A stretch of 64,000 nt of DNA from Camarhynchus parvulus (Eukaryota; Chordata; Aves; Passeriformes; Thraupidae), in assembly GCF_901933205.1 (NCBI RefSeq), contig NC_044600.1:10392501-10456500 (forward strand), in the 5' to 3' direction. Position 1 is the first letter of the stretch. Each line of letters opens with the position of its first letter. Below, piece by piece: positions 1 through 13,079 of the stretch. The notes under the pieces are model-generated. The model had not been told where the DNA came from and made no database searches. It saw nothing but the letters and a program-made list of their open reading frames with translations. The position numbers and the translations under genes are program-made.

Positions 1-3000
1 AGGACTCTGATCTACAAAACCAATCTGCACGAGCACCAGTGGTGTATGGAGAACAGATTTAGATTAGTATAGTTGTGTGTATTGGATTCTGTGGCAGGTC
101 TGTGGGAAACATGATTTATAATCCTGTTACAGAAAGGTAAGGCTCTTGGAGATGCCTACAATACAACTGGAGATGTGAAGAAAATACTGGTGGTATAAAG
201 CTGCTTTTCAGGTCTTGATCGTCTACCTGTAGATTTCTCAGAATTTTACAAGAAAAGCTTCTGATTTTTATATAATGCGGTAGCACTACCAAGATTCTAC
301 CACTGAGACAGTAGTTAAGTATGGAAAGTTATTTCCTATCTCATTGGCAGTGGAGAAGGTGTTTTGCTAGTGCCTCCTGGATTTACTTCCACCTGAAGGA
401 ATTAGTTTTCATCTAACATCATTATGTTTTGGGTTCATGTATATAATTCACTAAAACATCACAAATTTAACATTTTATATCAACAGTAAAACCTAAATGT
501 TAATCTCAAACAGTCTTGATAATACCTGGATGAAAACAAGCAGAATTTCTTGGGAGCACTCTCAGAGAAATCAGCAATTAGAGGATGGTGAACTGAAGTT
601 TTGACAATTTATCTTGATTTCCTTACAGTTTTCAGTAACTCAATCACAGGATTCCTTAAGATGAATATTTTTTTCTTTAATAAGCTATTCCTGCATAGTT
701 ACACCAATCTTAACAAACAGCAGAAAGAGATTTTGAAAGGGCATCTGGATACTGGCAGATGAACTTCCTGTTGTGCTGCGTACATTGTGAAGTGGGAAGT
801 TATTCCAAAAAACAACAGTGCCTTAAACAGAGACATTTAGCAAATCAGGTCACAAGTTCACCTTGTAAGGAGACTTGGCCACAGATAAACCCTTCCTGCA
901 TTTTCAGAGCAAAGGAGTTGGGAATACTTGTGAACCTCAAAAATAATGTCTGTACTACCTGCAGGTGTAAAACCTAAACCAGATACAGACAATGTGTCAA
1001 TAGCATCTAATGATCTGGGTCTGTGGACAGTTTTATAAAGGGGTGGTAATGCCTTTGTTTCAGGTCTACAAACCTTCTTGCAATCTCATTTTTATTCATG
1101 TTATTGGAAGCATCCACATCTATGCACAATTGCCTTTCATGCAAAAATGTTACCTTTTAAAAGAGTGTCCATGGAAAATAGTGCATTTAAGATCCTTGCT
1201 GGATCCAATTATACTTTAAAATCCCTTTCTTCTTTCTTACAATTACAGATATTTAGAACATGCATCCAAGGAAACATCATCTTAATACAGGGAGAATGAG
1301 TTGAGAATTTTCTCCCTCTTATGCTTGTTACAATCATTATCACAAAAAGAGATTCATGTTGTGCTGTTTATTATTTATGGTTCTCATTATATTCTTTGTC
1401 ACAAGACCACAGAATCAGAATTTTAATGCCTCATATATTCTGTGGAAGATAATAGTAAAGTGTACTGCTCTGACCTTTTCAGTGTCCTGCAGTTTGATTC
1501 ATTAGCCATTCCTATTCTCTCCTATTAACAGCATCAGTAACCTGGGAAGAGGTAGCTCAGGCAACCAACCAAAAAGCAGAATATTGAAAAGGTTAAAATC
1601 TAGATTTATAAATCTATTCAGAGTTTACAATCCTTTCCAAACTATGCTTAGTATAAAAATTATTTCTCGGTCTTCTGGAGAAGGCTGTCACTGCAAACAA
1701 GAGTGTAAATAAACTACTTACAGCCACTTTTGAGATTGAAAGCCTTTGCTTTTTATAAAGAGCCAAAGGTGAATGAGCTCAATATATAGTCTATTTGTCA
1801 CATACCATGTCTGTCAATCTATACCCAGGTTATAGGTGCAGTTTGAGGAAATACTGCAACCACTGCATTGTCATGCAGTAATGATATTATAAGTGCCAGA
1901 GAGAAGTGCTGCTTGCAAGATATTGTAAGGAAAATACACTGAAAAACAAACTTGTATTTTATTTCACAAAGAGAATTTCAAGTAGGAGAGCTGAAGCAGC
2001 TTATACACAATTATTTCATGATCAGCAAGTATTCTCAAATGATTTCTTAGGCAGTCTTTACTGTGCAATACAACTAGACTCTTGAGTACAATATAAATGC
2101 ATTCCTATTATATCAAATATAATGATGCTAATAGCAAATGAAAACAATCTCAGAGTATAGAGGAGAGGTAAGAAATGCATTGTATCACCATTCCATTTTA
2201 CTACTTCATGGTCACAATTTAAAAGCAAAATTCGTTCAAATTTGGTTAAAAGTTAAACAACTGATAAAATGGCAGTAAAGGCATATCCTTTATGTGCCTT
2301 TGCTTAGCTTAAAATAAAATCCATTATATGCTATTGTGCATATGGAAGATTCTACAGCCCAACAATTCCCTAAACTAATAAAGATTTTATAAAAATTTTG
2401 GTTATGCTAAATCTCCCAGAACAGATGTATTTCTCAACACGATATAGCATTCTGAATAGAAACTATAAATAAACCAATGAAGTAAACAAATTCTGTAAAC
2501 TCAGAATTTCTTTGTCTAGCTCCTATGAAAATCTGATTTTACTGTGTATCCACAGATAAATTAAAAGAAACACAGGACAGTATCATTAACAAATTAGCTT
2601 TGTTAGAGCAATAGCCCCATGGAGGCTTTACTTTCCATTTCAAACACTTGGCCATAACTTTGCTTTGGAATCATGCACTTTTTCCTTTTTGGTTATCTGA
2701 GAGCTCATTGTTTCCCCTTTTCACATCCTCAGCAATTGTGTAGTTAACAATTTGCAGAGGTGAAGCTAGGAGGGGAATATACATGTTTTTATCCAATGCA
2801 GTCTTCATCAAGCAGCCAATAAATGTGTTTTATTGCACTTCCCCTAGTAGGCATTATTGCCTCCTCCATGTAAAAATGGCCATATATTTTGAGTCCTTAT
2901 AGTCACTCAATAGCTAATCAGGAACTCATACCATTATAAATGTGCTAAAGACAATGCATAATGTCACAGCCAGAGTGTTGATTATTCCTTAAAAAGAAAC

Positions 3001-5747
3001 TTCTACTAGTAATAGGTCACTTGTGCAGCATCATGGCTAACTCTAGGCATAAATTATTTTTTAAAGCCAAATATATTTGAATAATAGGAATTCTTAAAAG
3101 ATCAACAATAGAACATAATACATTTACACAAATCAAAGGATAAAAATGTTTTTCAGGTACTAATTTAATTCCCTGCTTTTTCTTGGACCAGTGCATAGAC
3201 TGTGTAATGCTGCCTCCACACTCAGCACAAGCTCAACTTTGTTAGTTTCTGTACTAAATTTGGTTTTTTTGTTAATTAGAAACAACATTTCCACATAATG
3301 CATGAGACACCTTATTCCTATGCAGAGTGCTGTGAAGATTTTAGTAGTTTCCTGTTGGCACAAGCTTCTTATTTCATCTGAGCTGCCTGCACTCTGCTCG
3401 CACTGCATTTGGCTTTGCCAGGTGCAGGAGAATTTGCCATTTATCCCAAGGCACTGGAGCCCTTTCTTGTTTGTCTCTGCACACCTGGCACTGTCCTCCC
3501 CAAGAACTGAGCAGCATTTCCCACTGTCCAGCACTTCCACCCTGCGGTCCCTCCTGGATGGCTCAGTACCAAGGCAGGAGCTCAGCCGCCCAAAGAGCAA
3601 TCCCACCTGACAAACCAACTGCAGCACACTGAGCTATTCGAGCTCAAAACAATGAACTGTAACAGCACCACATGTGGTGAGAGATGCTGCACCCTTCCTG
3701 CCCGCCCACAAGGTTTGAACTACAGGAGGTTACAAGGACCTTTCCTCCACACTCCATGATATCCAGGCTCCATAGGGATGTTTCCACTCTCCAGAAGGCA
3801 ACCCAGTCTTCAGGAAAATGAGATATGCGAGGAAATTTTCCTGGAACTTGTTTAATTATAAAGTCAGGAGCAGAAATACATGTGTCCAGAATCTCACATA
3901 ATTATGAATACTGTTGTATTCTCTATTACTTTCCCTCCTCAGTATTTTAGAGCTCTTTCTCCCATGTTTAGTCAAGAAGTTACATTAAAACAAAATCACA
4001 CAGAAGGGCCATTGGGATATCCCCAACTGCAAATGTTATTCAGATTTCCTTCTCACCACAGCCATCATTTAAGTGGAATATGAAAACCTCTGCAGATTAT
4101 AACATTCAGCTTATGTTGTATCTTTGAGAAAAGATAACATTAGCTTTTGAATTATTATAGATGAGAGGTTTGACTATTAACTCAACTGTTATATTCAATA
4201 TATATATGTTCAGAATAAGGATCGAGTGCAGTAGCATTTTTAAATTTCATATTTTACCCTAGAAAGGCAGGGTAGATTTACAGTAGAAAACCAGCAAAAG
4301 GTAAAATAATTTTTCCCCCAAGGCTTCAATTATCATCATGATATTTCTTCAGACTCTTTCAAATTACACCTGTCCCTAACACAGTAGAAACAGATGTTAG
4401 AGATGCAAAGTAAAACATTTCAGAAATATTCACAGCCAGTGTGATATAGAGGGGTATATTTCAAGTATACTTTCTGGAGGAAAAAAATGATTATGGTCCT
4501 GAAATTTTAAAGCCCTGATAAAACAATTTACATGTAATTGCAGTGTCACACAATACTACATACTGAATTTGCAGCAAAAGGGCAATTAAGAATGAAGCTC
4601 TTTCCTCTTCAGCGAGGTAGTTGGAATCAAAAACGGGATAAAAATAAACTTTCTGTGAACTAAACAAGTTTCTTGGCAGTTGTCCTTCATTTGCCACACT
4701 TTGAAAGACCCTGTGTGGCACACAACTCCTTCAACACAAATCCATCAAGCACTGCAGCTCTATTCCCATTTCAAGTGAGGCAACTTATTTAACAATTTCT
4801 TAGGCAATGTCTCTTGGGTTTAGCTGTAGGCAGGAAATGAAGCATAATTAGCACTTTTATGTGGCATTAACAAACAATCTTGTTACTTCATTACTTTTTA
4901 ATATTTGCACCAGTCTTCTGAAAGCAGATTAGGACCAACTGCAATTTCCATATGTGAGATTCTGTGACTGTACAGCTCAAAGGACCTTCGCTTTAATCAA
5001 AACACTATGATGTCTTCCACTAATTTTTTCCTAAAAATCTTTTTGAAAACTTAGCTTTATGTGAATAAAGTGCTAATCTAAAATGTTTATTCATTTGAGA
5101 ATGATTCTACAATTCACAAACATGGCCAGGGTCATAATGAAAGGGCATGTATACCAGCACAGAGCTAAATAAATTTTTTATTGGAAAAAAATACAATAAT
5201 ATTAACTAAGTTGCTGAAAAGGGAAAAACAAACAAACAAATCCACATACTAACACAGATATTCTGATTTAAAGATAGATCCAAACAGGGAAGTCAAATAA
5301 TTCCTTGAGGCTTCTCAGCCTTCTACCTATAGGGATACTTCAATTTTTGAGTTTTATTTATTGCTACAGCAATTGATGCTGTTGGACAGTTTAGATCCTG
5401 GTATATGGCAGCTTCTATCTTAGTATGTGGATTCTGAGGAACACTCTCCCAAAACACTTGGCATAATTGGCCTTGGGGTGCTAAGTAAAAGCCAGGGATA
5501 ATTAGGTTTACTTCACTTGCTGTAAACGAAAGCAGAGTAAATCAAGTGGTTGAACACTCTGCTGCACCATTTCCTACAATATGCAAAAGAGAAGGAATTT
5601 TGGAAAGTTCTTCAAAAGTTTAGCTCCACTCTGGTGTTAAATAAAAGCTTTCCTTTTTAATAGTTTGTGCTGCAAAACAAGTTCAGCACTTGCCTTTAAA
5701 TTGAAATTGGCAAGAGTGTATTGGAATCTTCGCAATGCATGTTTTCC
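1..5747. other. Unique AT-rich sequence without recognisable gene
   Basis: About 5.7 kb with stops frequent in all frames. A slightly GC-richer patch at about 3340-3620 supports overlapping open frames on both strands (155 codons minus, 102 codons plus), but neither shows a recognised domain. I see no transposon, RNA gene or long repeat here. Confidence 0.6.
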
Positions 5748-5945
5748 TTAGGCTGCACATTAGAAACATTTCTTTGCCAAGGGACTGGTCAGACACTGGA
5801 ACAGGATTCCTCAGGATGCCCCAAGCCTGTCAGACATGAAGAGGTGTTTGGACCATGCTTTAACTTTCTGTCAGCCCTGACTTGGTCAGGCAGTTGGGCT
5901 CAGTGGTCACTGAGTGACAACTTCAGTGAAATAGCCTGTTCTATT
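5748..5945 (+). mobile_element. CR1 LINE 3'-end fragment, sense orientation
   Basis: The wording follows an avian CR1 3' end in order: a 'gacattaggaagcatttcttt'-like start at about 5755, 'cagacactggaacagg', 'gccccaagcctgtcag', 'ggaccatgctttaact', 'gtcaggcagttgg', and a diverged tail 'tgaaatagcctgttctat' near 5945 where CR1 copies end in short ATTCTATG-type repeats. CR1 elements are the main non-LTR retrotransposons of birds and are usually 5'-truncated, as this copy is. The open frame crossing it (5721-6029) is a by-product and not a gene. The copy is old and no longer mobile. Confidence 0.85.
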
Positions 5946-8900
5946 GTCTGCATTTGCTTTGATCATAAATTCAAATTACACAAGGTATTCCTTGGAACAT
6001 ATTATCACTGTAGTCACAGAGAACCCTAAATAAGCCAATTTTTTAATTTTCAGGACTGCTCTTCAGGCTCGGGTTTTACACTGAATCAAGGATTTTATGT
6101 TCATGACATTTTATTTATTAATGTTTCTATCTCATTATAAGCAACTTACTTTTCGGGCCAGAACCTACATCTTCGATTAGTTCCCTGTTCTTTTGAGTCA
6201 CTTTGCCCCCTGCTGTACAGAGAGTTAAGCACTGCAGCAGCCGTGCCAGGCAGGTGTTAGAGCAGCCATTCCATGTGAAGCTCCTCTTTTCAGAGGCTGC
6301 TTGCTCTGGCTCCAGGACAATCAGGATTTGTGCTGCCACTGCATTCCAGACCCGGTCACAGCCTGGGACTGCTCTGAGCTAATTGCTGCTGAAGTGAACA
6401 CAAACACAGAGCAGCAGAAGAGGGAAAGGAAGCAGCGGGTCACAGCACCTCTGCCATCAGTGAATAAGGAAATTAGCCAGTTATGTTTGTTTATAAGTCT
6501 CCAGGCAAAAATGGTGAGGCAGAAAGTGAAGATGCATGAAAAATTATCTTAACTGCTAGAGGATTTTTTTAAAGATGTCAGTAGAACAGGGAATAAAAGT
6601 ATTTGTTTTTTATGCTTAGCAGATGAGAAAAACAGCCTAAACTAATAATAGTTAAAAATAAATTTGCCATTTCTGAGTGATAAATTTTAGGTAGAGTCTG
6701 GTAAAATGTGGAAATATTTATTCTTTGTCATATGAGCTAGAAATATCCAATGCCACCAATGCATGGCATGACCAGTTCATAAGAGAAGTTTTAGAAAGAG
6801 TTGGGTTGTTTTTATTTGAAAAGTGTGCTTCTGTTGATCCAGATATTTCTTTGTCCAGAGAAAATTGGATTCAGTTTACTTTCATCTTGTCCAAAGCAGA
6901 ACTGTCTAAATCCTTTCCTATATTCTTAGCAAGTTTTGCTGGTGACCAGAGACAAATTTTATTCCTTTATCAATGAGGTTTGTCTCTGAAAACAGTGTCT
7001 GAAAAGCTAAAAGAGCAGCATGGTTCAGAAATATATGCACACATACATTCTTACACACTTTAGGAAGAAAACCATAACAAAATAAAATTAATAGAAAAAG
7101 AACCCCTAGATCCAGCAACTTAGAGGCTTCTAATCTTAGCTAAAACAAGGAGCAATAAAAATCTATAACATCGCTCTGAACAGATAGAAATTGGAAAGAA
7201 TTGCTTATCAACCAGAGAAAATGACGGCACAATAATCAAAATGTGATGCAAAGTCACAGATTTAAATGTTAAATAATTCAGATATTAAATAATTCAATCG
7301 CTACTCAACAGATTCGCTGGGTGTTAGACACCCAGAGCTGGATCTCAGCAATCACAAGTTCAGGCAGTTGCTGCACTGTAGGGAGCACCCAGCACATTCT
7401 GCTCAGAGTGGGCTCTTTGCGAAGGGTGGCACAACACAACAATACATTCTAGGGAGTTACATTTACAGTATCGGCTTGAAACAGTTAACACTGGCCAAAC
7501 CAGCTCAAAAGTTCCTTCTGCTATGGATTTGAGCCGGATTCTTAATGGCATTTGAGCATTTTTATTGTGGTAACATTATGTACTAGCATATTAAACATTT
7601 ACTGCAGGCTTTTTCTGGATGTGAGGTGAAATACCTCTCAACATCTCTGAAATACTATAAAAATAAACACGTAGAGACTGGATATACCATAAAATCTCTA
7701 AATCCAGCCTACATGACAAATGAATAGAAGTTGTATTGCAGAAATATTTTCATTTCTGGCTTTCCTTTGAAGCACACCACCTCCTTTGAATTTCACTTTT
7801 AATTCTACATTTTACATATCAAAGCTGGCAAAAGGACACCATTGCTTCACGATGTCTGTAATGAATACAAGTGGAAATTTAATTGATTACTTAGGCTACA
7901 GTCTCCAGATTTACAAAATATTTTGGGCAGCATATATTGAACCCTTGACAATTGGCAACTGGTACCATGATGGGAGGCACTGCTGCAATTCCAGTGCCAG
8001 CTCGTGGTTAAGTTGCTGCTCAGGCACTCAGAAGTAAAGCTGAGCTCTTGGTCACAACTGCAGACAGTGAACTTTTGAAAATGTGGCATTGCATTAACTT
8101 TTAAAGCAGTGGCTTGGCTTCAGTGCCCACTGTACATTATAGGAACAAATAGTAATATAATCATTAATATAGCACAGTCTCCAAGCCAAATGAATGCATA
8201 AAATAGTCTAAAGCCACATACTGTCTACCCTTTCTTAAAGTAGTTGAAATGTGCATATTTTTGAGCATGGCATGAGCTATTTAAAACCTATTTCATGCAT
8301 CATCTTGCCCTTTCCTAATATCAGCAGATGAGCTGATTTTATAATCAGAGGCACTGTCAGCTTGTCACATTCTGCAGTTCAAAATGTCAGAGGCACTGTA
8401 AACAGGCTCAGGGTAAGCCAGGCACTTTAGAACAGAGGGGCTGCACGCTGAGCTTGGATGTAGAGAATAGATGAACCCCCTTTATATTACACAGAATAAT
8501 ACATGAGCCAATACTTGTTACAAGGGCAAGTTTCCTTTGAGGGATTATGATGAACAGGATAACTGTGGGCAAAAAGTACCCATCAATAGAGCCCTAGCAG
8601 TCTCGTTCCTTTCCTCTCTCAATTATACCTTTAGAAATGTACCTGCTGTATCAGGATAAACACACTAAAAGCTGCTTCTTTCAATTCATTTTCTATGAGT
8701 TTTGGGAGTGTTCTCCCTTTCTCTCTTCCTAATCCCCTAAAGTGTTTGACACATGAATGGTGGACTTGGCTGTGAGTAAATATTTGAAGGAGATTAGCTT
8801 TTATACAATTCTGAGTGTGAAAAACAACTATGGAGCCTTACATGGTTTTGGAGGAATCAGGAAAAAGATAAGACCACATAGTATGTCATTTGTTGAAACA

Positions 8901-9034
8901 TAGCAATTTCCATATTTTTTGTTTCTATTCAGTTGAAAAGGTTAGCTTACCCTTTGCATTATATACCTGCCTAAGAGCTACCTGGTATGTGGAGGAAGTA
9001 TAAAAACCAGCATTTGATTGACAGGTCCATGCGA
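5946..9034. other. Unique sequence without recognisable gene
   Basis: No repeat family or RNA gene is recognised. A short direct repeat of 'ttaaataattca' occurs at 7269-7280 and 7285-7296. An 83-codon open frame at 6725-6976 (+) has fairly ordinary amino-acid composition but no known motif and no splice or conservation evidence, so it is not called as a gene. Confidence 0.55.
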
Positions 9035-9197
9035 ATAGAATCATTTGTTTCAAAAGATCTCTGAGATCATCAAGTCCAACCATTAACATAACACTGCCAG
9101 ATCCCCACTAAACCATGTCCTTAAGCAGCACATCTACACGTCCTTTAAATCCCTCCAGGGATGGTGATTTAGCAGAGAAAAACCTTTTTCTAAAGCA
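9035..9197 (-). mobile_element. CR1 LINE 3'-end fragment, antisense on + strand
   Basis: On the + strand it reads as the reverse complement of a CR1 3' end: 'agaatcatttg', 'gagatcatcaagtccaacca', 'acactgcca', 'ctaaaccatgtcctta', 'cacatctacacgtcc', 'ctccagggatggtgat'. It then skips to a diverged 'gaaaaacctttttcta'. Relative to the usual avian wording, roughly 60 bases between 'gatggtga' and the 'gaagaaatttttccta' box appear to be deleted. CR1 is an avian LINE; this copy is 5'-truncated and inactive. Confidence 0.9.
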
Positions 9198-12085
9198 AAG
9201 AAGATTGAATTAACCAAAGCTTGTTAGAATGAGGATAATTTTTTTTGAGAAAGTGACTACATTATTATCATAACTTTACTAAGCCCAGAACATGTTAATC
9301 ATATTTCCTCTGGGACCAAACAGTGAAATAATAAAAGCCCCACAACTTTTCTTTAAGTATCAGAGAATACATCTAAATTAATCGTTGAGCCTTTCTACTG
9401 ATGCATTGATGAATAATTATGCCCTAGAGAATAAAAGCAGGATTCCCAAAGACTGGAAAGCAGAGAAGCTGAACTACCACTCCTCAAAGGTGCTTGAGCA
9501 GCTTTTAATCTACAGCAGTAACTGAAGAAAGCAGGATGGAGTCCATGTATGTGACTCCTCTGAAATGTGTCATTCCTCAGCTGAAATGGTGGGGAGGCTA
9601 CAAAGACACACAGACACACATAAACAGATCAGAAAGACACTCCTCATCTGTGTCACAGAAAGGCTAATTTATACTTCATGCTTGGACAATATGCTTTAAG
9701 GCCTATAATGCTCAAGTCTGCTCAAAATACTTGCTGTGAGCAATCTCAGGCATCAATCCGTACTGAGACCACTTTTCACAGGGTGAAGTAAATTTTAAGA
9801 TGGAAGATGTTATTGATCACACCTCTGGCAATGTGGTTTTTTTGCTGTGTCTTTCTCAATCCCTGTAACCTTGCTCTAAAGTATTACCATCAATATCTAA
9901 CATCTTTATTCTAATGGTCAAAATCCATTTCTGTTAATACCAGCAGGTGCCACTGACTAAGGCTGAGTTAACTGGGAGCTGCTCCTCACTCTTGGCCCTG
10001 AAGTATTTCCATCAAATGTTTTCTCCTCACAGAGAATTCACAAGAAAGATAATTGTCACTGGTTTTGTCAGTTCCTGATTTAAAAGCAAAGACTTGTCAA
10101 GGTTTGGCTCATTAATTCAAGTGAAAGTGGGGAGAAGGATTTTTAAGAGGAGCACAATCTGATTAGATATTTCTTTCCATTACACATACATATTATTATT
10201 ATTATTTGTAATACTACCATACCATTGGTACTTTTACCAATTTTTAAAAGGACTTTTATTCATTTAACTTGTATTTTGCCTCCTTTTGTCAACTGGTGTC
10301 ATTGTGATGCTTGCTCATTTCCATTCTGAAAAGACTAAGCTGCAACTCACATGATTTCTTAAAGGCAGTTTGTTTAAATGTGCTTCCAAAAGTATGATCT
10401 CAAATCAATAGAAACATTTTTTTTAACCTAGGCTTCCTAGGTGTGAACCCCTAAATTAATCTCTAAATCACTGTTATCTACAAATATCTCTCAATTTACA
10501 ATGCATTTACTGTGTAGCTACAAATATACTAATATTTAACTCTGTGAAGAAAATGAAACAGTAGTATAGAAAATAGGATTTCTAAGTATAATGATCAGAT
10601 TTTATGCAACCATAAGGTACTTGATAATTATCTGTAAGTGCAATAATGTCTGCATCTGAGAAAAGTAGTGGCCCTTAAATCATGGTTTCTGCACAGATGC
10701 AAACCTGGTAAACAAAACACTACTTTTCTTTAGGGACAATACTCAAAATTTTACTGATACTAACACTGGATTTTTTTCTTCTGTATGAGACAGTTGCAAT
10801 ATCCAGTTGGGTTGCCATGATTAATTAATCCGTCACCTGGCTAATGAGGAATGGTAGCTGTATGTCACAGAATTTCAAGGATAACTTTGACTTCTCAAGG
10901 ATCTCAAGCTGAAATTTTTCTGCTGACAAGTGGTCTAATTGAATTTTAATGAGCTGAAAATGGAGTCTTTTCAGACTTCTTAATTTTCATAAGTAGCTTT
11001 CTTTGTGGCAATCGTATTATACTTACATAAAGTTCAAATTGCTCTACATCACATATGACCCCCAAAACGAATCTTCCCAAATCTATCACCTTACTTTTGA
11101 AAACACGTTATCTCTATTGTCCCCTTAAGGCTTGTTCTTGTTGGTTTTGGTGGGTTTTTTTACTAGATCTACAGTGGGAAGCACTTCCAAGGATCCATGG
11201 CTCTGCTTCTGAACCAATTTTAATTCCAAATGAAGTGAACATTGAGACTGCCTTCTAAATCCTTCTTTTCTCCCAGCCAGCACTCAGAAGAAAGAAACCT
11301 GGATGCCTGGGAGTTACAGCACAATTCCCAGGTGGACTAAACAAATGACAGGATTCCTCTGTGCCCTATGATCCAGGTCATCCCTGGGTGTCAGGTGAAG
11401 TCTCTGCAATGACAGGTAGTTACACCAGTACATCCCAAACTAAACTCAGCTACATTAATTGATTCTTTCCATGATGACAATACCTGTAGCTAACAGCAGT
11501 TGTTAACACTCCAGTTTCTTCTTCAAAAAAGAGACTTTTCTTTTTGTGCATGTCCTCAGTCAGTAATAGCAAGGCTTGTTTTCCCAGACATCCTCTCTGA
11601 AGCGCATGCAGTGTATTTGGCTCTCAGGCACAGCCTGCACTCCAGTCAAACACAAGCTGTGGTGCTCCATCACATCAAATACTCCCCAGGGCTACAGGCT
11701 GTACGTGGAGAGAAGAAAAAATGTTTCTCCTGCGTTTCTGTGTTCATTGGACATGTCTGCAATTGTAGCTAATACAGTATTGCCACTCAGTATGAGCTGA
11801 GTAGGAGCAACCTTCTTGATGGAGTAATGCATTATTCACAAGGAGAGAAACAGTGAGCTGCCTCTGTGCTGCCAAGTTAGTTCATTCCCTTTCCCAGAAC
11901 ATTCCTTCAGTTTAACATCTCCCTTACTTCAAGTTTTACTGCCTTGGCCTTCTAGCTGAAAACCAAACCAAAACAAAACCTAAGCCCCCCACAATCTCAG
12001 GAAACAAGCTAAAAGAGGTAGTGTGTGGCAAGAACAGTCTCAGGCAAGCACATCCTTCTTGGGACAGCAGCATCAGTTGGAGAGG

Positions 12086-12101
12086 AGCAGTGATCACTGC
12101 T
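12086..12101. repeat. 16-bp perfect palindrome
   Basis: agcagtgatcactgct is identical to its own reverse complement. It sits in unique sequence with no flanking repeat. A palindrome of this size could bind a dimeric protein or be chance; nothing else in the surroundings decides. Confidence 0.6.
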
Positions 12102-13059
12102 GGGAGTGGATCTGAGTCAGCATCAGCTCAAAGCAAGGAGAGCTGGGTACACACCTGCTTTCAAAAATGCCATGTTGAAACCATCTGATTGCATGTGCAA
12201 ACAGCACTGAAAATGCTGTTCTGGGGATGAAGGAGAGGGCTGAGTTCAAAGCAAAGCTGTTAATTAGCTATGAGATACTGAAAACCTGAGTCAGCACTAA
12301 CTCAGAGTAGCATCTCACTGATTTGGGGAATATTCAGAGCTCCTAATTTTAGAAACGTGCAGACACTAAGAAACATTTTACTCTTTTTAATGTTTGAACT
12401 TCAAATCCCCTAAGATCTGGCTTCTTAATTAGCCAAACAAGGACAGTCATTTTACTAGCACTGACAAATCAAGCAGTGTCAAATTGGTTCTTTCAGTTAA
12501 ATGTACATCACTGCCCTCAAAGTCAACTAAAACTACTTTTTTATAACCTCATGCTTGACTCCTGAGAGTGTCCTAGAAACCTTTTCCAGATAATTTCTTG
12601 AGTTTTTAAACCACTTTAAAGGCAGAGTTTTCTTTATATCAGCAGCTAAACAGACACAAAAATATTCAGAGCTGAGAGAAACACAGATTCTGCTCACGCA
12701 CAGAAAACAGAAAAGAATATCCAGTGTTGTTACCTCCTTATCATCAATTATGAACAGGTTTAAAACTTTAGCTAAGTTTCATTCATCTGCATAGTCCTCT
12801 GGAGCGACCACATTTCTTTGTTTTTAAGATGGGACTGCTCAGTCTCTCGGGTGCTTTTCTGGAGTACAGTCAGGTTTGCCTGGTTGGTTGGGTTTGTTTG
12901 ATGAGCAGCAGCTCTCACACTTGTAATCATTGCAAAGCAGAAGGAAATAATTCTTTTACTAAAAGATCATGCAACTTTAAAGAGAAACTTAACCCCATAA
13001 GTAATTTTTAAGGAGTAACAGCAGATTGTGACAAGACCACAGATGACAAAAAGTGTCTC

Positions 13060-13079
13060 TCAGGTTATATATAACCTGA
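13060..13079. repeat. 20-bp perfect palindrome
   Basis: tcaggttatatataacctga is its own reverse complement over 20 bases, with a TATATA centre and GGTT/AACC arms. It lies in unique sequence with no neighbouring element. Possible protein-binding site or cruciform-prone spot; function unknown. Confidence 0.65.

Noticed and set aside
5721..6029. 102-codon plus-strand frame
   Set aside because: Coincides with a CR1 3' end.
6725..6976. 83-codon plus-strand frame with protein-like composition
   Set aside because: No family, no splice context, AT-rich surroundings; most likely chance.
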